From the NCBI GenBank assembly GCA_038231255.1, contig JBBRLR010000016.1:5299-69298 (forward strand): a DNA stretch of 64,000 nucleotides, written 5' to 3'. This document shows positions 16,264-25,187 of this stretch, one piece after another. The translations under genes were made by a program, and so were the position numbers. Each line of letters starts with the position of its first letter. Positions within the stretch are counted from its first letter, which is position 1. A model generated the notes under the pieces. That model was not told the origin of the DNA. It saw only the letters and a list, made by a program, of their open reading frames with translations, and searched no databases. Origin of the DNA: JALYUS01 sp038231255. Its GTDB lineage: Bacteria; Chloroflexota; Chloroflexia; Thermomicrobiales; JALYUS01.

Positions 16264-16362
16264 CGTAGGGGCGGTTCGTGAACCGCCCTCCCCGCACGAT
16301 GAAGTCCCGCATCTGCGACGGTTTCGATGATCCTCAGCGCGCGGTTCGTGAACCGTCCCTAC
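16264..16362. repeat. R5 repeat pair (GGGGCGGTTCGTGAACCGCCC type)
   Basis: Two palindromic blocks, about 16266-16293 and 16339-16362, sharing GCGGTTCGTGAACCG. Located between the two M20 genes. Confidence 0.8.
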
Positions 16363-16454
16363 GGGACATTGGTGGCAGTATAGCAGCGAATCATTGGGGT
16401 ACGTTCATCATTCATGGCTGGGCCATACCCGATGCCTGTCGCAACGCCACATGC

Positions 16455-16480
16455 GGTAGGGGCGCACAGCGTGCGCCCAC
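16455..16480. repeat. R5 palindrome (TAGGGGCGCACAGCGTGCGCCC)
   Basis: Single palindromic block ending 16 nt from the stop of the M20 gene at 16497. Relatives are at 38001-38029, 63780-63806 and 63858-63880. Confidence 0.75.
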
Positions 16481-16496
16481 TTTAGGTCGTGCGTAT

Positions 16497-17726
16497 CTAC
16501 TTCTTACCCTCGTACAGCTCCACCCAGTGCGCGTGCTCGTCCTTCGCAGCGGCAACCAACTCCGGGTCGGTGAGCAAGTCGAAAGCGGTGAGGGACATCG
16601 CGGTGGAGACTTTCAGCAGCTGCTCATAGCCGAAGTCCGAGCAGGAGGCGTCCACGACCTGCTGCGAGTGGCCGGGGATCATCTCATGGCTGATCGCGAA
16701 CGAGCCGGTGACGGAGGGCACGACATAGGAGACGTTGCCGAAGTCCGTCGAATACGGGCCGCGCGACCCCTGATCCCGCGCGTTGACCTCCATCCCCGCC
16801 TTGCGCATATTCTCCTCGTAGATGCGGCCGATCACGTACGACGGGCGCATATCGTAGCAGGTGGGTTCGGCATGGTGCATCTCCACGGTCGTCTCGGTGA
16901 GCATCGCCGCGCCCTCGGCGATCCGGCGCACTTTGTCCTCCAGCACCGCGAGATACTCGCGGTCGGCGGCACGGACGAAGAACTTCGCGGCGGCGTAGTG
17001 CGGCACGACATTCGGCGCGTCGCCGCCGTGGGTGATGATGCCGTGGATGCGCGCATCCTGCTTGATGTGCTGGCGCATCGCGTCAATGCCGGTGAAGAGT
17101 TTGATGACGCCATTGAGGGCATTCGCGCCGTTGTACGGATCGCCGGCCGCGTGCGCCGGCTTGCCGTGGAACTCGAAATCTATGTGCGAGACCGCCAGGC
17201 AGGTGCCGCCGGGGTACTGGGTTGCGGAGCCGGTGAACGGCCCGGCGTGATGGATCATCAAGGCGGCATCAACATCGTCGAAAACCCCGGCTTCGATCAG
17301 TTTCACCTTACCGCCGCCCCCCTCTTCGGCGGGCGTGCCGATGATCTGGAACGTGCCGTCAATCTGATCCATGATCTGGCCCAGGCCAATCGCGGCGGCG
17401 AGGCCGGACGCGCCGATCAGGTTATGACCGCAGCCGTGCCCGAGGTTCGGCAGCGCGTCGTACTCGGCGAGCACGGCGACCGTCGGCCCCGGCCCTTTGC
17501 CGCGCTTGGTCGCCCGGAAGGCGGTTTCCAGCCCACCGAGCGGCTTCTCGACCGCAAAGCCTTCCTTGCGCAGTTGGTCCGCAAGCAGTTGCGAGGCGAA
17601 TCGCTCCGCGTAGCCGATCTCCGGGTGCTTGTGGATCTGATCGGAGATATTGATGATCCCCGGCCCGTGCTCATCAATCGCCCCGGCGATCTGTTCCCGC
17701 AACTTTTCGCGCATCTCGACGTGCAT
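16497..17726 (-). CDS. M20-family amidohydrolase (AbgB/PM20D2-like)
   Basis: 409 residues. Motifs: HKHPEIGYAER, LPNLGHGCGHNLIGA, GTPAEEGGGGKV, FHGKPAHAAGDPYNGANAL, IHGIITHGGDAPNVVPHY and GNVSYVVPSVTGSF, so the catalytic and metal residues appear complete. Same family and likely same type of amide substrate as the downstream gene at 14995. AAGGGGGGAAGA precedes the ATG. It is divergent from the large secreted protein gene across an AT-richer 304-nt gap. Two adjacent copies with moderate divergence suggest duplication followed by change of substrate. Confidence 0.92.
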   Translation of the reverse strand: MHVEMREKLREQIAGAIDEHGPGIINISDQIHKHPEIGYAERFASQLLADQLRKEGFAVEKPLGGLETAFRATKRGKGPGPTVAVLAEYDALPNLGHGCGHNLIGASGLAAAIGLGQIMDQIDGTFQIIGTPAEEGGGGKVKLIEAGVFDDVDAALMIHHAGPFTGSATQYPGGTCLAVSHIDFEFHGKPAHAAGDPYNGANALNGVIKLFTGIDAMRQHIKQDARIHGIITHGGDAPNVVPHYAAAKFFVRAADREYLAVLEDKVRRIAEGAAMLTETTVEMHHAEPTCYDMRPSYVIGRIYEENMRKAGMEVNARDQGSRGPYSTDFGNVSYVVPSVTGSFAISHEMIPGHSQQVVDASCSDFGYEQLLKVSTAMSLTAFDLLTDPELVAAAKDEHAHWVELYEGKK

Positions 17727-18030
17727 TCTTCCCCCTTCAGCGACACTGCGGATGGCCCGTGCGCCATGACTATAACACTATGCCAATTGGCCGCCTATGA
17801 ATACATCACACCCCGCTTTATTACCAAAGAAGCAAAAACCCCGTGACGACCAATAACTACACTGAGACTTATAAGTGATTATTTTATATCTCATTATACT
17901 ATGTACGTATACTTGTAGTCATTCAGTCTATTGCTTACATTCTTTTCGGCCACCATTCGGGGTAAGAATTTCGTTCGCTGGGTCCCTACAGTACGTATGC
18001 CTCGTGTCGTTCTATGGCGGAGGGGGAAGT
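17727..18030. other. AT-rich divergent intergenic region
   Basis: No gene. The middle (about 17840-17935) is clearly more AT-rich than its surroundings and contains two TATACT hexamers (17895-17900 and 17908-17913) without good -35 partners. It probably carries promoters for both the M20 operon and the secreted protein. Confidence 0.55.
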
Positions 18031-21000
18031 ATGAAGGCCGTCCAGCTTCGGGTCGCGCTGCGTGGGTTTTGCCTCTCACTGAGCATGCTCATTCTCATCG
18101 TATGTATCTTCGTAGTCGCGCCCGCGCCGACCGTCCTCGCGGCGTCCGTGATAGTTGATTCGCCTGCCGATGTCACGCACACTTCCGGATGTGCTGCGGA
18201 TGGCACGACTTCTCCCTGCTCATTACGAGATGCAATCACCTATGCCAACACGAATCCTGGCACCGCCATCTCAATCAATGCAGGCACCTACACGCTCACC
18301 CAGGCGCTCGCCGTGCATGTGGACATGACAATCACGGGCGCAGGCACCGACACTACGATCATTGATGGCGGCGGATCTTATCGCATCTTCCTGATCAACG
18401 GCGGGAGCGTCTCCATCAGTCAACTAACACTGCGGAACGGCAACGCCAATGGCGCCGCAGGCAACTCCGATGGTGGAGCACTCGTCACCTTCAGTGGGGC
18501 AATCGTGACACTCGCAAACGTCACGATCAGCAACAACACGGCGATCCACGGTGGCGGGATCGCCACCTATGGCACGGAAACGCTGACGATTAACAACAGC
18601 ACGATCACCGGTAACTCCGCGATTGATTCAGGCGGCGGAATCTACAACAAGACCGAGGCCATCACGGTGAATCGCAGTCTGATCGCCAACAACACGGCAA
18701 TCGGCACTTCCGGCACCTCCGGTGGTGGCGGCATCTACGTCCTCTCCATGACGACGCTGAACAATACGACGGTCTTCAGTAACACCGGGCGCAATGGCGG
18801 CGCCATTGCAAACGGAGGAGGCTCCCTCGTTCTGAGCAACGCCACGTTCAGCGGCAATAGCGCATCCGTACAAGGCAGCGCCATCTTCACGCAAGGAGAT
18901 GTGACGATCACGAACTCGATCGTTGCTGAATCCTGCTTCAATACTGGCGGCAGCTTCGCGTCGGGCGACTACAACATTGACCAGAGCGGTACCTGCGGCT
19001 TGCATCATCCCCACGATCAGGTCGCAAATCCGATGCTTGACGGGTTGAATGCGAATGGTGGCCCTACGCAGACCCTGGCCCTCCTTCCGGGCAGCCCCGC
19101 AATCGACAAAATCCCGAATGTCGGTGTCAATTGCCCGGCGACTGATCAGCGGGGCGCGCCCCGACCGCAGCCCACAGGCGGCGCGTGCGATATCGGCGCC
19201 TTTGAAGCCGCGCCAATACCAGCGCCGACGCATTTTGTGATCGGCAGTCCATCATCCACCACGGCGGGCATTCCCACGAGCGTGACCGTCACGGCGAAGG
19301 ATGCCGCAGAGAATACCGTGCTCTCCTATACCGGCGTCATTCACTTCGCCAGCACAGACGCGCAAGCCATCCTCCCCAGCAACTACACCTTCACCGGCGG
19401 CGGCGGTGATAACGGCGCGCATCTCTTCACGGGTGGCGCGACGTTCACAATCGTGAGAAACCAGACACTCACCGTTACTGATGTTGCCATCTCTTCGATT
19501 AGCGGCAGTGTCGCGGTTACCGTCAATCCGGCAACCGCCGCGCGTTTCACGGTCAGCGGCTTCGCGTCACCGAATGTGGCGGGCGCGACCGGGAGTTTCA
19601 CGGTGACGGCGATAGATGCATTCGGTAATACCGCGACGGGTTACACGGGCACCGTCCAATTCTTTAGCAGCGATCCGCAAGCCGATCTGCCCGGCAACTA
19701 CGCATTCGTCGGCGGAGATGCCGGCATCCACATATTCACAAACGCCGTCACACTGAAGACCGCCGGGACGCAGAGCATCATCGCGACCGATACCGCCACG
19801 TCGTCCATCACCGGCAGCCAATCTATCACGATCACGTCTGTTGGCGGCGTCGCGTCGTTCGTCGTTACCGGCTACCCGTCCCCGATATCGGTCAATATTG
19901 TCAATGGCTTCACCGTCATCGCCAAAGATGCCTACGGCAATACCGCGTCGGCGTATCGCGGCCCCATTCAATTCTCCAGCACCGACGCTGCAGCAACGCT
20001 CCCCGGAACGTACATGTTCACGGCGGCCGACGCGGGCGTCCACCTCTTTACCGCCACAATGAAAACGGTCGGCAATCGCACACTGACGATCACCGATACT
20101 GCCAATGGCTCCGTGACGGGTAATCAAGCCGTCACGGTGACTGCCGCAACGGCCAATCATCTCTCCGCAAGCGTCGGCACGACGCCCCAAAGCGCTGTCA
20201 TCGGTCACACCTTCCCCACCCCGCTCGCCATCGCCGTTCAGGATGCCTTCAACAACCCGGTCGGTGGCATCGCGGTTACCTTCGCGGCGCCCGGCAACGG
20301 CGCGCGCGGCTTCTTCGGCGGCAGCACGACGACGGCGACGGTAAACACCGATAGCAGCGGTATGGCGACCGCGCCACCCTTCACGGCCGGCAGCGTCGCG
20401 GGGAGTTACACCATCGTCGTCATCGTCGCGGAGATCGGAACATCCACACCCTTCGCGCTGACCAACCTGCCTGACTCCGCCGATCATTTCGTCCTGACGG
20501 GCGTTCCGTCCGTGCAGGCAGGAATCGGCTTCGGTTTCTCGGCCACGGCGACCGATAGCGGCGGGAACATCGCCACCGGTTATCGCGGCACGGTGCATCT
20601 GATCAGTAACGATCCGCAGGCGAGCCTGCCATCCGGCGATTACCTCTTTACCGACGCCGACAACGGCGTCCATTCGTTCTCCGTCACGCTTCGGAGCGCG
20701 GGCAGTCGCTCCGTCACCGTCATGGGCACCGGCCCCGCTGCGGCCAACGGCGCCCTTTCTGTCGCGATCACCGCCGCCCCGGCGCGCACACTCTCCGCGA
20801 ATGCGAGCAGCACGCCGCAGATCGCCACGATTGGCGTTGCGTTCAGCGCGCCGCTCGCGGTGGCGGTGATTGATGCCTTCAATAACCCGGTAAACAACGT
20901 TTCCGTTGCCTTCACCGCACCGGGAAGCGGCGCGTCGGGCAGCTTCGCGGGTGGCGGAAACCCGACTATGCTGACAAGCGGCAATGGTATCGCTACCGCG

Positions 21001-22671
21001 CCCCAGTTCACCGCGAACCCGATCACCGGCAGCTATTCGGTTCTCGCCTCGGTGACGGGACTGTCCGGCGTCGTCTTCAGCCTCACGAACAGCGCGGGCC
21101 TCCCCGGCTCAATCGCGGTCACGACGGGAAGCCCGCAGAGCGCCGTCATCAATGCCCCTTTCGGCGCTTCCTTGAGCGCTACCGTCAAAGATGGCTCCAA
21201 CAACCTCACCCCGAATGTCGTCGTCACCTTTGTCGCACCCGGCGGTAGCGGCGCATCCGGCACCTTCACCGGCGGCGCCTACACCGTCAATGTGACGACA
21301 GACAGCACCGGTATTGCCACCGCACCAGCGTTCACGGCCAACACGACCGCCGGTTCGTACACCGTCTCCGTCGGCGCGCCGGGTGCCGGCTCTCCCGCGA
21401 CGTTCTCGTTGACCAACAATCCGGGTGCAGCGAGCGTCCTCGCCATCTCAGTTCTGACGAACCCGTCCCCGGCGGGTTTCGCCACCAACTTCACCGTCAC
21501 CGCACGGGACGCTTTCGGCAATACGGCGACGGATTATGTCGGCACCGTCCATTTCACGAGCACCGATGCACAGGCGGCGATGCCCATGGATTACCCCTTT
21601 GTTGTCGCGGACCTCGGCAGCCATGCGTTTGCCGCGACGTTCAAGAGTATCGGCCCGCAGGTCCTGACGGCAACCGACAGCACTACCCACATCACCGGGA
21701 ATCAGCCGATACAGGTGATCCCCGGCCCAGCGGCGGCAATCATCGTCAGCGGCTATCCCTCGCCGGTCGCCGTCAATGGTAGCAACGCATTCACGGTCAG
21801 CATCCGTGATGCCCTCGGCAACACGGCCTCCGGCTACCTGGGAACAGTGGTGTTCACGTCCACCGACACCCAGACGATTCTGCCCACCAACTATTCCTTC
21901 GCTACCGCCGATCAAGGGACGCATAATTTCGTGGCTACCTTCAAGACCGTCGGCACGCAGACACTTACCGCGAAAGACCGTGCCGAGAGTTCGATCACCG
22001 GCAGCCAATCCGGCATCATTGTGACATCGGGGGCGGGAACGCACCTCACGCTGTCCGCACCCACGACCGCAAAGGCGGGCACATCATTCTCCGTCACTGT
22101 GACGGCCAGGGATGTTCTGGAAAACACGGTGACCGACTACACGCGCACGGTGCGCTTCACGAGCGGTGACCCGCTCGCCGGATTGCCGCCGGATTACACA
22201 TTCGTCGCGGCCGATAGCGGCACGCACGTCTTCACCGTCCTGCTCAAAACGGCCGGTTCCCGAACCGTCACGGCCACCGATCTCAGTGTCTCAACGGTGA
22301 CCGGCGGCGCCACGGTCACGGTCAGCGGCCCCGTTATCACCGGTGTCACGCCACTCTCCGGCCCATTCGGTGTTGGCACGACGATTACAGTGTCGGGAAT
22401 CAACCTGACCGGGGCGAGTGTCTCCGTCGGTGGGAATACGTGCGGCGGCGTCGCGGTCAATAGCGGCGGTACGAGCCTGACATGCAACGCGCCATCGCAT
22501 GCGGCGGGGACCGTGGATCTTATCATGACGACGAATGGCGGATCAGCGACGCTGAATAACGCCTTCACCTACGTACCGGCTTCGCTGCCGCCCGCGCCGC
22601 CGCCACGCACGGGTGGTGGATCGAGCGGTGGAACCGGCGGGCTACCTATTCCCATACCGGCGCATCGGTGA
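18031..22671 (+). CDS. Large secreted protein: CSLREA motif, beta-helix, ten Ig-like repeats, IPT/TIG domain
   Basis: 1546 residues. Signal peptide (to about residue 38, ...VLAAS). A CSLREA-type motif (TSPCSLRDAITYAN) opens a right-handed parallel beta-helix rich in N/T/G rungs (about 70-320), closed by a choice-of-anchor-Q-like block (LPGSPAIDKIPNVG ... GGACDIGAFEA). Then come ten Ig-like modules of about 100 residues: seven of type A (YTGTVxFxSTDxQAxLPxxY, GxHxFxxTxKTxGxQ) and three of type B (DAFNNPV, VTFxAPGxGAxGxF). An IPT/TIG domain (GVTPLSGPFGVGTTITVSG) and a Pro/Gly tail end the protein. ATG 18031 follows GGAGGGGGAAG. No LPXTG or C-terminal membrane anchor. Probably a cell-surface adhesin or matrix protein. 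Confidence 0.85.
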   Translation: MKAVQLRVALRGFCLSLSMLILIVCIFVVAPAPTVLAASVIVDSPADVTHTSGCAADGTTSPCSLRDAITYANTNPGTAISINAGTYTLTQALAVHVDMTITGAGTDTTIIDGGGSYRIFLINGGSVSISQLTLRNGNANGAAGNSDGGALVTFSGAIVTLANVTISNNTAIHGGGIATYGTETLTINNSTITGNSAIDSGGGIYNKTEAITVNRSLIANNTAIGTSGTSGGGGIYVLSMTTLNNTTVFSNTGRNGGAIANGGGSLVLSNATFSGNSASVQGSAIFTQGDVTITNSIVAESCFNTGGSFASGDYNIDQSGTCGLHHPHDQVANPMLDGLNANGGPTQTLALLPGSPAIDKIPNVGVNCPATDQRGAPRPQPTGGACDIGAFEAAPIPAPTHFVIGSPSSTTAGIPTSVTVTAKDAAENTVLSYTGVIHFASTDAQAILPSNYTFTGGGGDNGAHLFTGGATFTIVRNQTLTVTDVAISSISGSVAVTVNPATAARFTVSGFASPNVAGATGSFTVTAIDAFGNTATGYTGTVQFFSSDPQADLPGNYAFVGGDAGIHIFTNAVTLKTAGTQSIIATDTATSSITGSQSITITSVGGVASFVVTGYPSPISVNIVNGFTVIAKDAYGNTASAYRGPIQFSSTDAAATLPGTYMFTAADAGVHLFTATMKTVGNRTLTITDTANGSVTGNQAVTVTAATANHLSASVGTTPQSAVIGHTFPTPLAIAVQDAFNNPVGGIAVTFAAPGNGARGFFGGSTTTATVNTDSSGMATAPPFTAGSVAGSYTIVVIVAEIGTSTPFALTNLPDSADHFVLTGVPSVQAGIGFGFSATATDSGGNIATGYRGTVHLISNDPQASLPSGDYLFTDADNGVHSFSVTLRSAGSRSVTVMGTGPAAANGALSVAITAAPARTLSANASSTPQIATIGVAFSAPLAVAVIDAFNNPVNNVSVAFTAPGSGASGSFAGGGNPTMLTSGNGIATAPQFTANPITGSYSVLASVTGLSGVVFSLTNSAGLPGSIAVTTGSPQSAVINAPFGASLSATVKDGSNNLTPNVVVTFVAPGGSGASGTFTGGAYTVNVTTDSTGIATAPAFTANTTAGSYTVSVGAPGAGSPATFSLTNNPGAASVLAISVLTNPSPAGFATNFTVTARDAFGNTATDYVGTVHFTSTDAQAAMPMDYPFVVADLGSHAFAATFKSIGPQVLTATDSTTHITGNQPIQVIPGPAAAIIVSGYPSPVAVNGSNAFTVSIRDALGNTASGYLGTVVFTSTDTQTILPTNYSFATADQGTHNFVATFKTVGTQTLTAKDRAESSITGSQSGIIVTSGAGTHLTLSAPTTAKAGTSFSVTVTARDVLENTVTDYTRTVRFTSGDPLAGLPPDYTFVAADSGTHVFTVLLKTAGSRTVTATDLSVSTVTGGATVTVSGPVITGVTPLSGPFGVGTTITVSGINLTGASVSVGGNTCGGVAVNSGGTSLTCNAPSHAAGTVDLIMTTNGGSATLNNAFTYVPASLPPAPPPRTGGGSSGGTGGLPIPIPAHR

Positions 22672-22692
22672 GCGCCCCCGCGTTCGGGCTAC

Positions 22693-23748
22693 TCAGGAAG
22701 CCATCGCACGTTTCATGTACGCAATCGCTTCCTCGGCGGTGGGGTCAACGCCGTTGAGGAGGGCGAGGTAGTAGGCGGTCCAGTCGGCGAAAGCGAGCGT
22801 CCAGAAGACCTGCGCGAGACGGCTGCGCCCCTTCGCCTCCACGATGCCGTGCGGGATACCGCGCCGGTCGAGCAGGTCGGTCGTCACCTGCCAGTGCGTC
22901 CGCACGCGCGGATGATCGTACGACGAGCGCAACTGCACGACCGCGAGCTGTTCCGCGAGTTGCGCCGGGAATTCATAGCCGACCGTAGCGGTGTGATTGA
23001 CCTCAGGGAGCAGATCGTAGATCGCGGTCGTCTTCGCGTACCCGTTCAACTTCGCCTTCCACGCCCGCGCGACAGGTTCGAGCAGCGTGCCGCCATAGAT
23101 CGCCGGAATCCTGCCGACGAGTTCGCGCGCCATCTGCTTCGCCGGGTTCGCGCGTTCAGGCGCCTGCGGGCCGAATACGTCGCGCTGCGTTTCAAGGAGC
23201 GCAATCGCCTCGTCCATGTCCGCCGCGACCTCGCCGACGACATGGACGGCGTGCGCGATGGCGATCAGCGCGGTGAACATCGAGGCGAGCGCGTCGCGCG
23301 GCCTCGACTCGGCGGTATAGGAGACGAGCGGGGCGCGGTGGGTGGTCGCCAGCCCCTCCAGCGTGCCGCCCGTCGTGACGATCACGGGCTTCACGCCGCG
23401 ATCAATCGCCTCCTCGAACGCCGCGACCGTCTCCTCCGTGTTGCCGGAATGCGAGACGACGACGGCGATGCTGTCCGGCCCGACAAACGCGGGCACGTCG
23501 TATCCGCGCACGACGATGACCGGGATTTGCGCCGTGTGCGCGACAACGCCTCGCAGCATATCGCCCGCGAGCGCCGCGCCGCCATTACCGATGACGATGA
23601 AGCTGAAAATATCTGAATGCTTGTCCGGCAGATCCACGTACCGCGTCCGCTGCCATGCCGCCCGCACCTGCTCCGGCATCGCCATCAGATGCCCCGCCAT
23701 CCCCTGCGTATCCACCGCCCCGTACGTCTCCACCCGCTGCTCACTCAT
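22693..23748 (-). CDS. Bifunctional phosphoglucose/phosphomannose isomerase (SIS fold)
   Basis: 351 residues. Two SIS domains: FIVIGNGGAALAGDMLRG and VVSHSGNTEETVAAFEEA in the first, IYGGTLLEPVARAWKAKLNGYAK and the LPEVNH motif of the PGI/PMI type in the second. It interconverts glucose-6-phosphate or mannose-6-phosphate with fructose-6-phosphate, feeding glycolysis and GDP-mannose synthesis. Length and motifs fit the archaeal/Chloroflexi form. Convergent with the large surface protein gene (21-nt gap). A single gene; an R1 repeat lies upstream. Confidence 0.88.
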   Translation of the reverse strand: MSEQRVETYGAVDTQGMAGHLMAMPEQVRAAWQRTRYVDLPDKHSDIFSFIVIGNGGAALAGDMLRGVVAHTAQIPVIVVRGYDVPAFVGPDSIAVVVSHSGNTEETVAAFEEAIDRGVKPVIVTTGGTLEGLATTHRAPLVSYTAESRPRDALASMFTALIAIAHAVHVVGEVAADMDEAIALLETQRDVFGPQAPERANPAKQMARELVGRIPAIYGGTLLEPVARAWKAKLNGYAKTTAIYDLLPEVNHTATVGYEFPAQLAEQLAVVQLRSSYDHPRVRTHWQVTTDLLDRRGIPHGIVEAKGRSRLAQVFWTLAFADWTAYYLALLNGVDPTAEEAIAYMKRAMAS

Positions 23749-23770
23749 CGCTAATCCTTCCCGGACTTAA

Positions 23771-23853
23771 CGCAGAGGACGCAGAGAACACAGAGAGAAA
23801 CAGAGATTCATTTGTTTCTTTCTTTCCCCTCCGTGTTCTCTACGTCCTCTGCG
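23771..23853. repeat. R1 inverted repeat (CGCAGAGGA type)
   Basis: 25-bp arms (23771-23795 and 23829-23853) with 2 mismatches, between the isomerase start and the ASADH-like stop. Confidence 0.85.
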
Positions 23854-23873
23854 TCCTCCGAACTACGGTTTTC

Positions 23874-24887
23874 CTAGATGATGTCGCGGTGCGCGAGGGC
23901 TTCGGCGATCTGGACGGCGTTCAGGGCGGAGCCTTTACGCAGGTGATCCATCGCCGACCAGAAGACGAGGCCGTACGGGTTGCTGCTATCCTCCCGGATG
24001 CGACCAACAGCGACGCTGTCCTGACCCGCGACGCCGATCGGATGCGGGTAGAGGCTGACCGCCGGGTCATCCTGTACGCGGATGCCCGGCGACTTGCCCA
24101 GGATGCGCCGGGCATCGTCCGCGCTGAGGAGGCGCGAGAATTCGGCATGCACATTCTGCGTGTGCGCCTGATAGACGGGCGCGCGCACGGCGGTCGCGGA
24201 AAGGCGCAGTTCCGGCGCGCGGAGCACCTGCTTCGTTTCCTGCGCGAGCAGCCATTCCTCCCGCGAGTAGCCGTCCGCGTGGAAAACGTTGACCTCCGGC
24301 AGGAGGTTGAAGGCGATCGGGTGCGCGAAGATGTGCGCAACCGGCTCCTTCCCCTGCAACATCGCCTGCGTCTCTTCCGTCAACTCGCGGATCGCCCCTG
24401 TGCCCGCCGAGCCGACCGCGCAGAGCGCCGTTACCGTCACGCGCCGCACCGGGTTAAGCCGGTGCAGCGGCGCGAGCACGAGGCAGAGCTGGATCGTCAG
24501 GTCGTGCGGGCAGGCGACGATCCGCGCGCCGTTCGCCAATAGTTCCTCATTGACTTCCGGTACGATGAGCGGCGTCGTTTCGCTCGTGTTCTCGCGGCCG
24601 GTCGCATTAATGACCATGCAGCCGGCGTTGCGCGCGTGCGGGAGCACCTGCGCGTTGGTTTCCCGCCCGCCGGCGAGAAAAACGAGGTCGAGATGCTTGA
24701 ACGCGCCGGGAAGCGCGCGTTCGACGCTGATTTCGCTCTCGCCGAAAGGCAGACGCTGGCCAATTGATCGGTCGGACGCGTACACATTCAAGGTGCGGAT
24801 CGGGTAGCGGCGCTGTTCGAGGATGCGGAGCAATTCGCTGCCCAATATCCCCGTCCCGCCGACGACTCCGACGCGATAACTCGTCAC
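23874..24887 (-). CDS. Aspartate-semialdehyde dehydrogenase-like protein without catalytic Cys
   Basis: 337 residues from GTG 24887, normal ASADH length. The NADP fold (YRVGVVGGTGILGSELLRIL), GAG-type region (CAVGSAGTGAIRELTEET), IAFNLLPEVN and the VRAPVYQAHTQNVHAEF segment with the substrate-site His all align with ASADH. However, the active-site block normally ANPNCST reads ACPHDLT (125-131): the nucleophile position is Asp 129, and a Cys appears three residues earlier. Catalysis as an ordinary ASADH is therefore doubtful; it may be a Usg-1-like paralogue. No dapA or lysC is nearby. Confidence 0.75.
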   Translation of the reverse strand: MTSYRVGVVGGTGILGSELLRILEQRRYPIRTLNVYASDRSIGQRLPFGESEISVERALPGAFKHLDLVFLAGGRETNAQVLPHARNAGCMVINATGRENTSETTPLIVPEVNEELLANGARIVACPHDLTIQLCLVLAPLHRLNPVRRVTVTALCAVGSAGTGAIRELTEETQAMLQGKEPVAHIFAHPIAFNLLPEVNVFHADGYSREEWLLAQETKQVLRAPELRLSATAVRAPVYQAHTQNVHAEFSRLLSADDARRILGKSPGIRVQDDPAVSLYPHPIGVAGQDSVAVGRIREDSSNPYGLVFWSAMDHLRKGSALNAVQIAEALAHRDII

Positions 24888-25062
24888 ACAAGGCCCCTTT
24901 TCCACTTGCCGACGGCACCCCGCCGCCAGCGCATCGTACAGGGTATCACATCGCGCGGGCGACAAGTGGCAGGGCACACAGAATTAGGCCTCACCCTCAA
25001 GGTCGCCGGAACACGCCGTTGCTCGCGTCCTCGGATTCGGTCATAGTAGCGCGCAGCGATCC

Positions 25063-25162
25063 GGTAGCGTAGGCTTCGGCCTGCGTCCCTTCCCGGTAGC
25101 ACGGGCTTTCGAGCTTGCAACAGTGAGAAGAGAAAGGGACGCAGGCCGAAGCCTACGCTACC
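25063..25162. repeat. R2 inverted repeat, perfect 29-bp arms
   Basis: 25063-25091 and 25134-25162 are exact reverse complements, core GTAGCGTAGGCTTCGGCCTG. It lies just before the start of the amidinotransferase-fold gene. Confidence 0.93.
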
Positions 25163-25187
25163 ATTTCTGACGAACGGAGAAACACCG

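Noticed and set aside
17875..18030. 52-residue N-terminal extension of the large surface protein
   Set aside because: The extension has no ribosome site, is AT-rich and non-family; ATG 18031 has a strong GGAGGGGGAAG and a proper signal peptide.
25063..25162. Insertion sequence ends
   Set aside because: The 29-bp inverted arms enclose only 42 nt, with no transposase and no target-site duplication visible.
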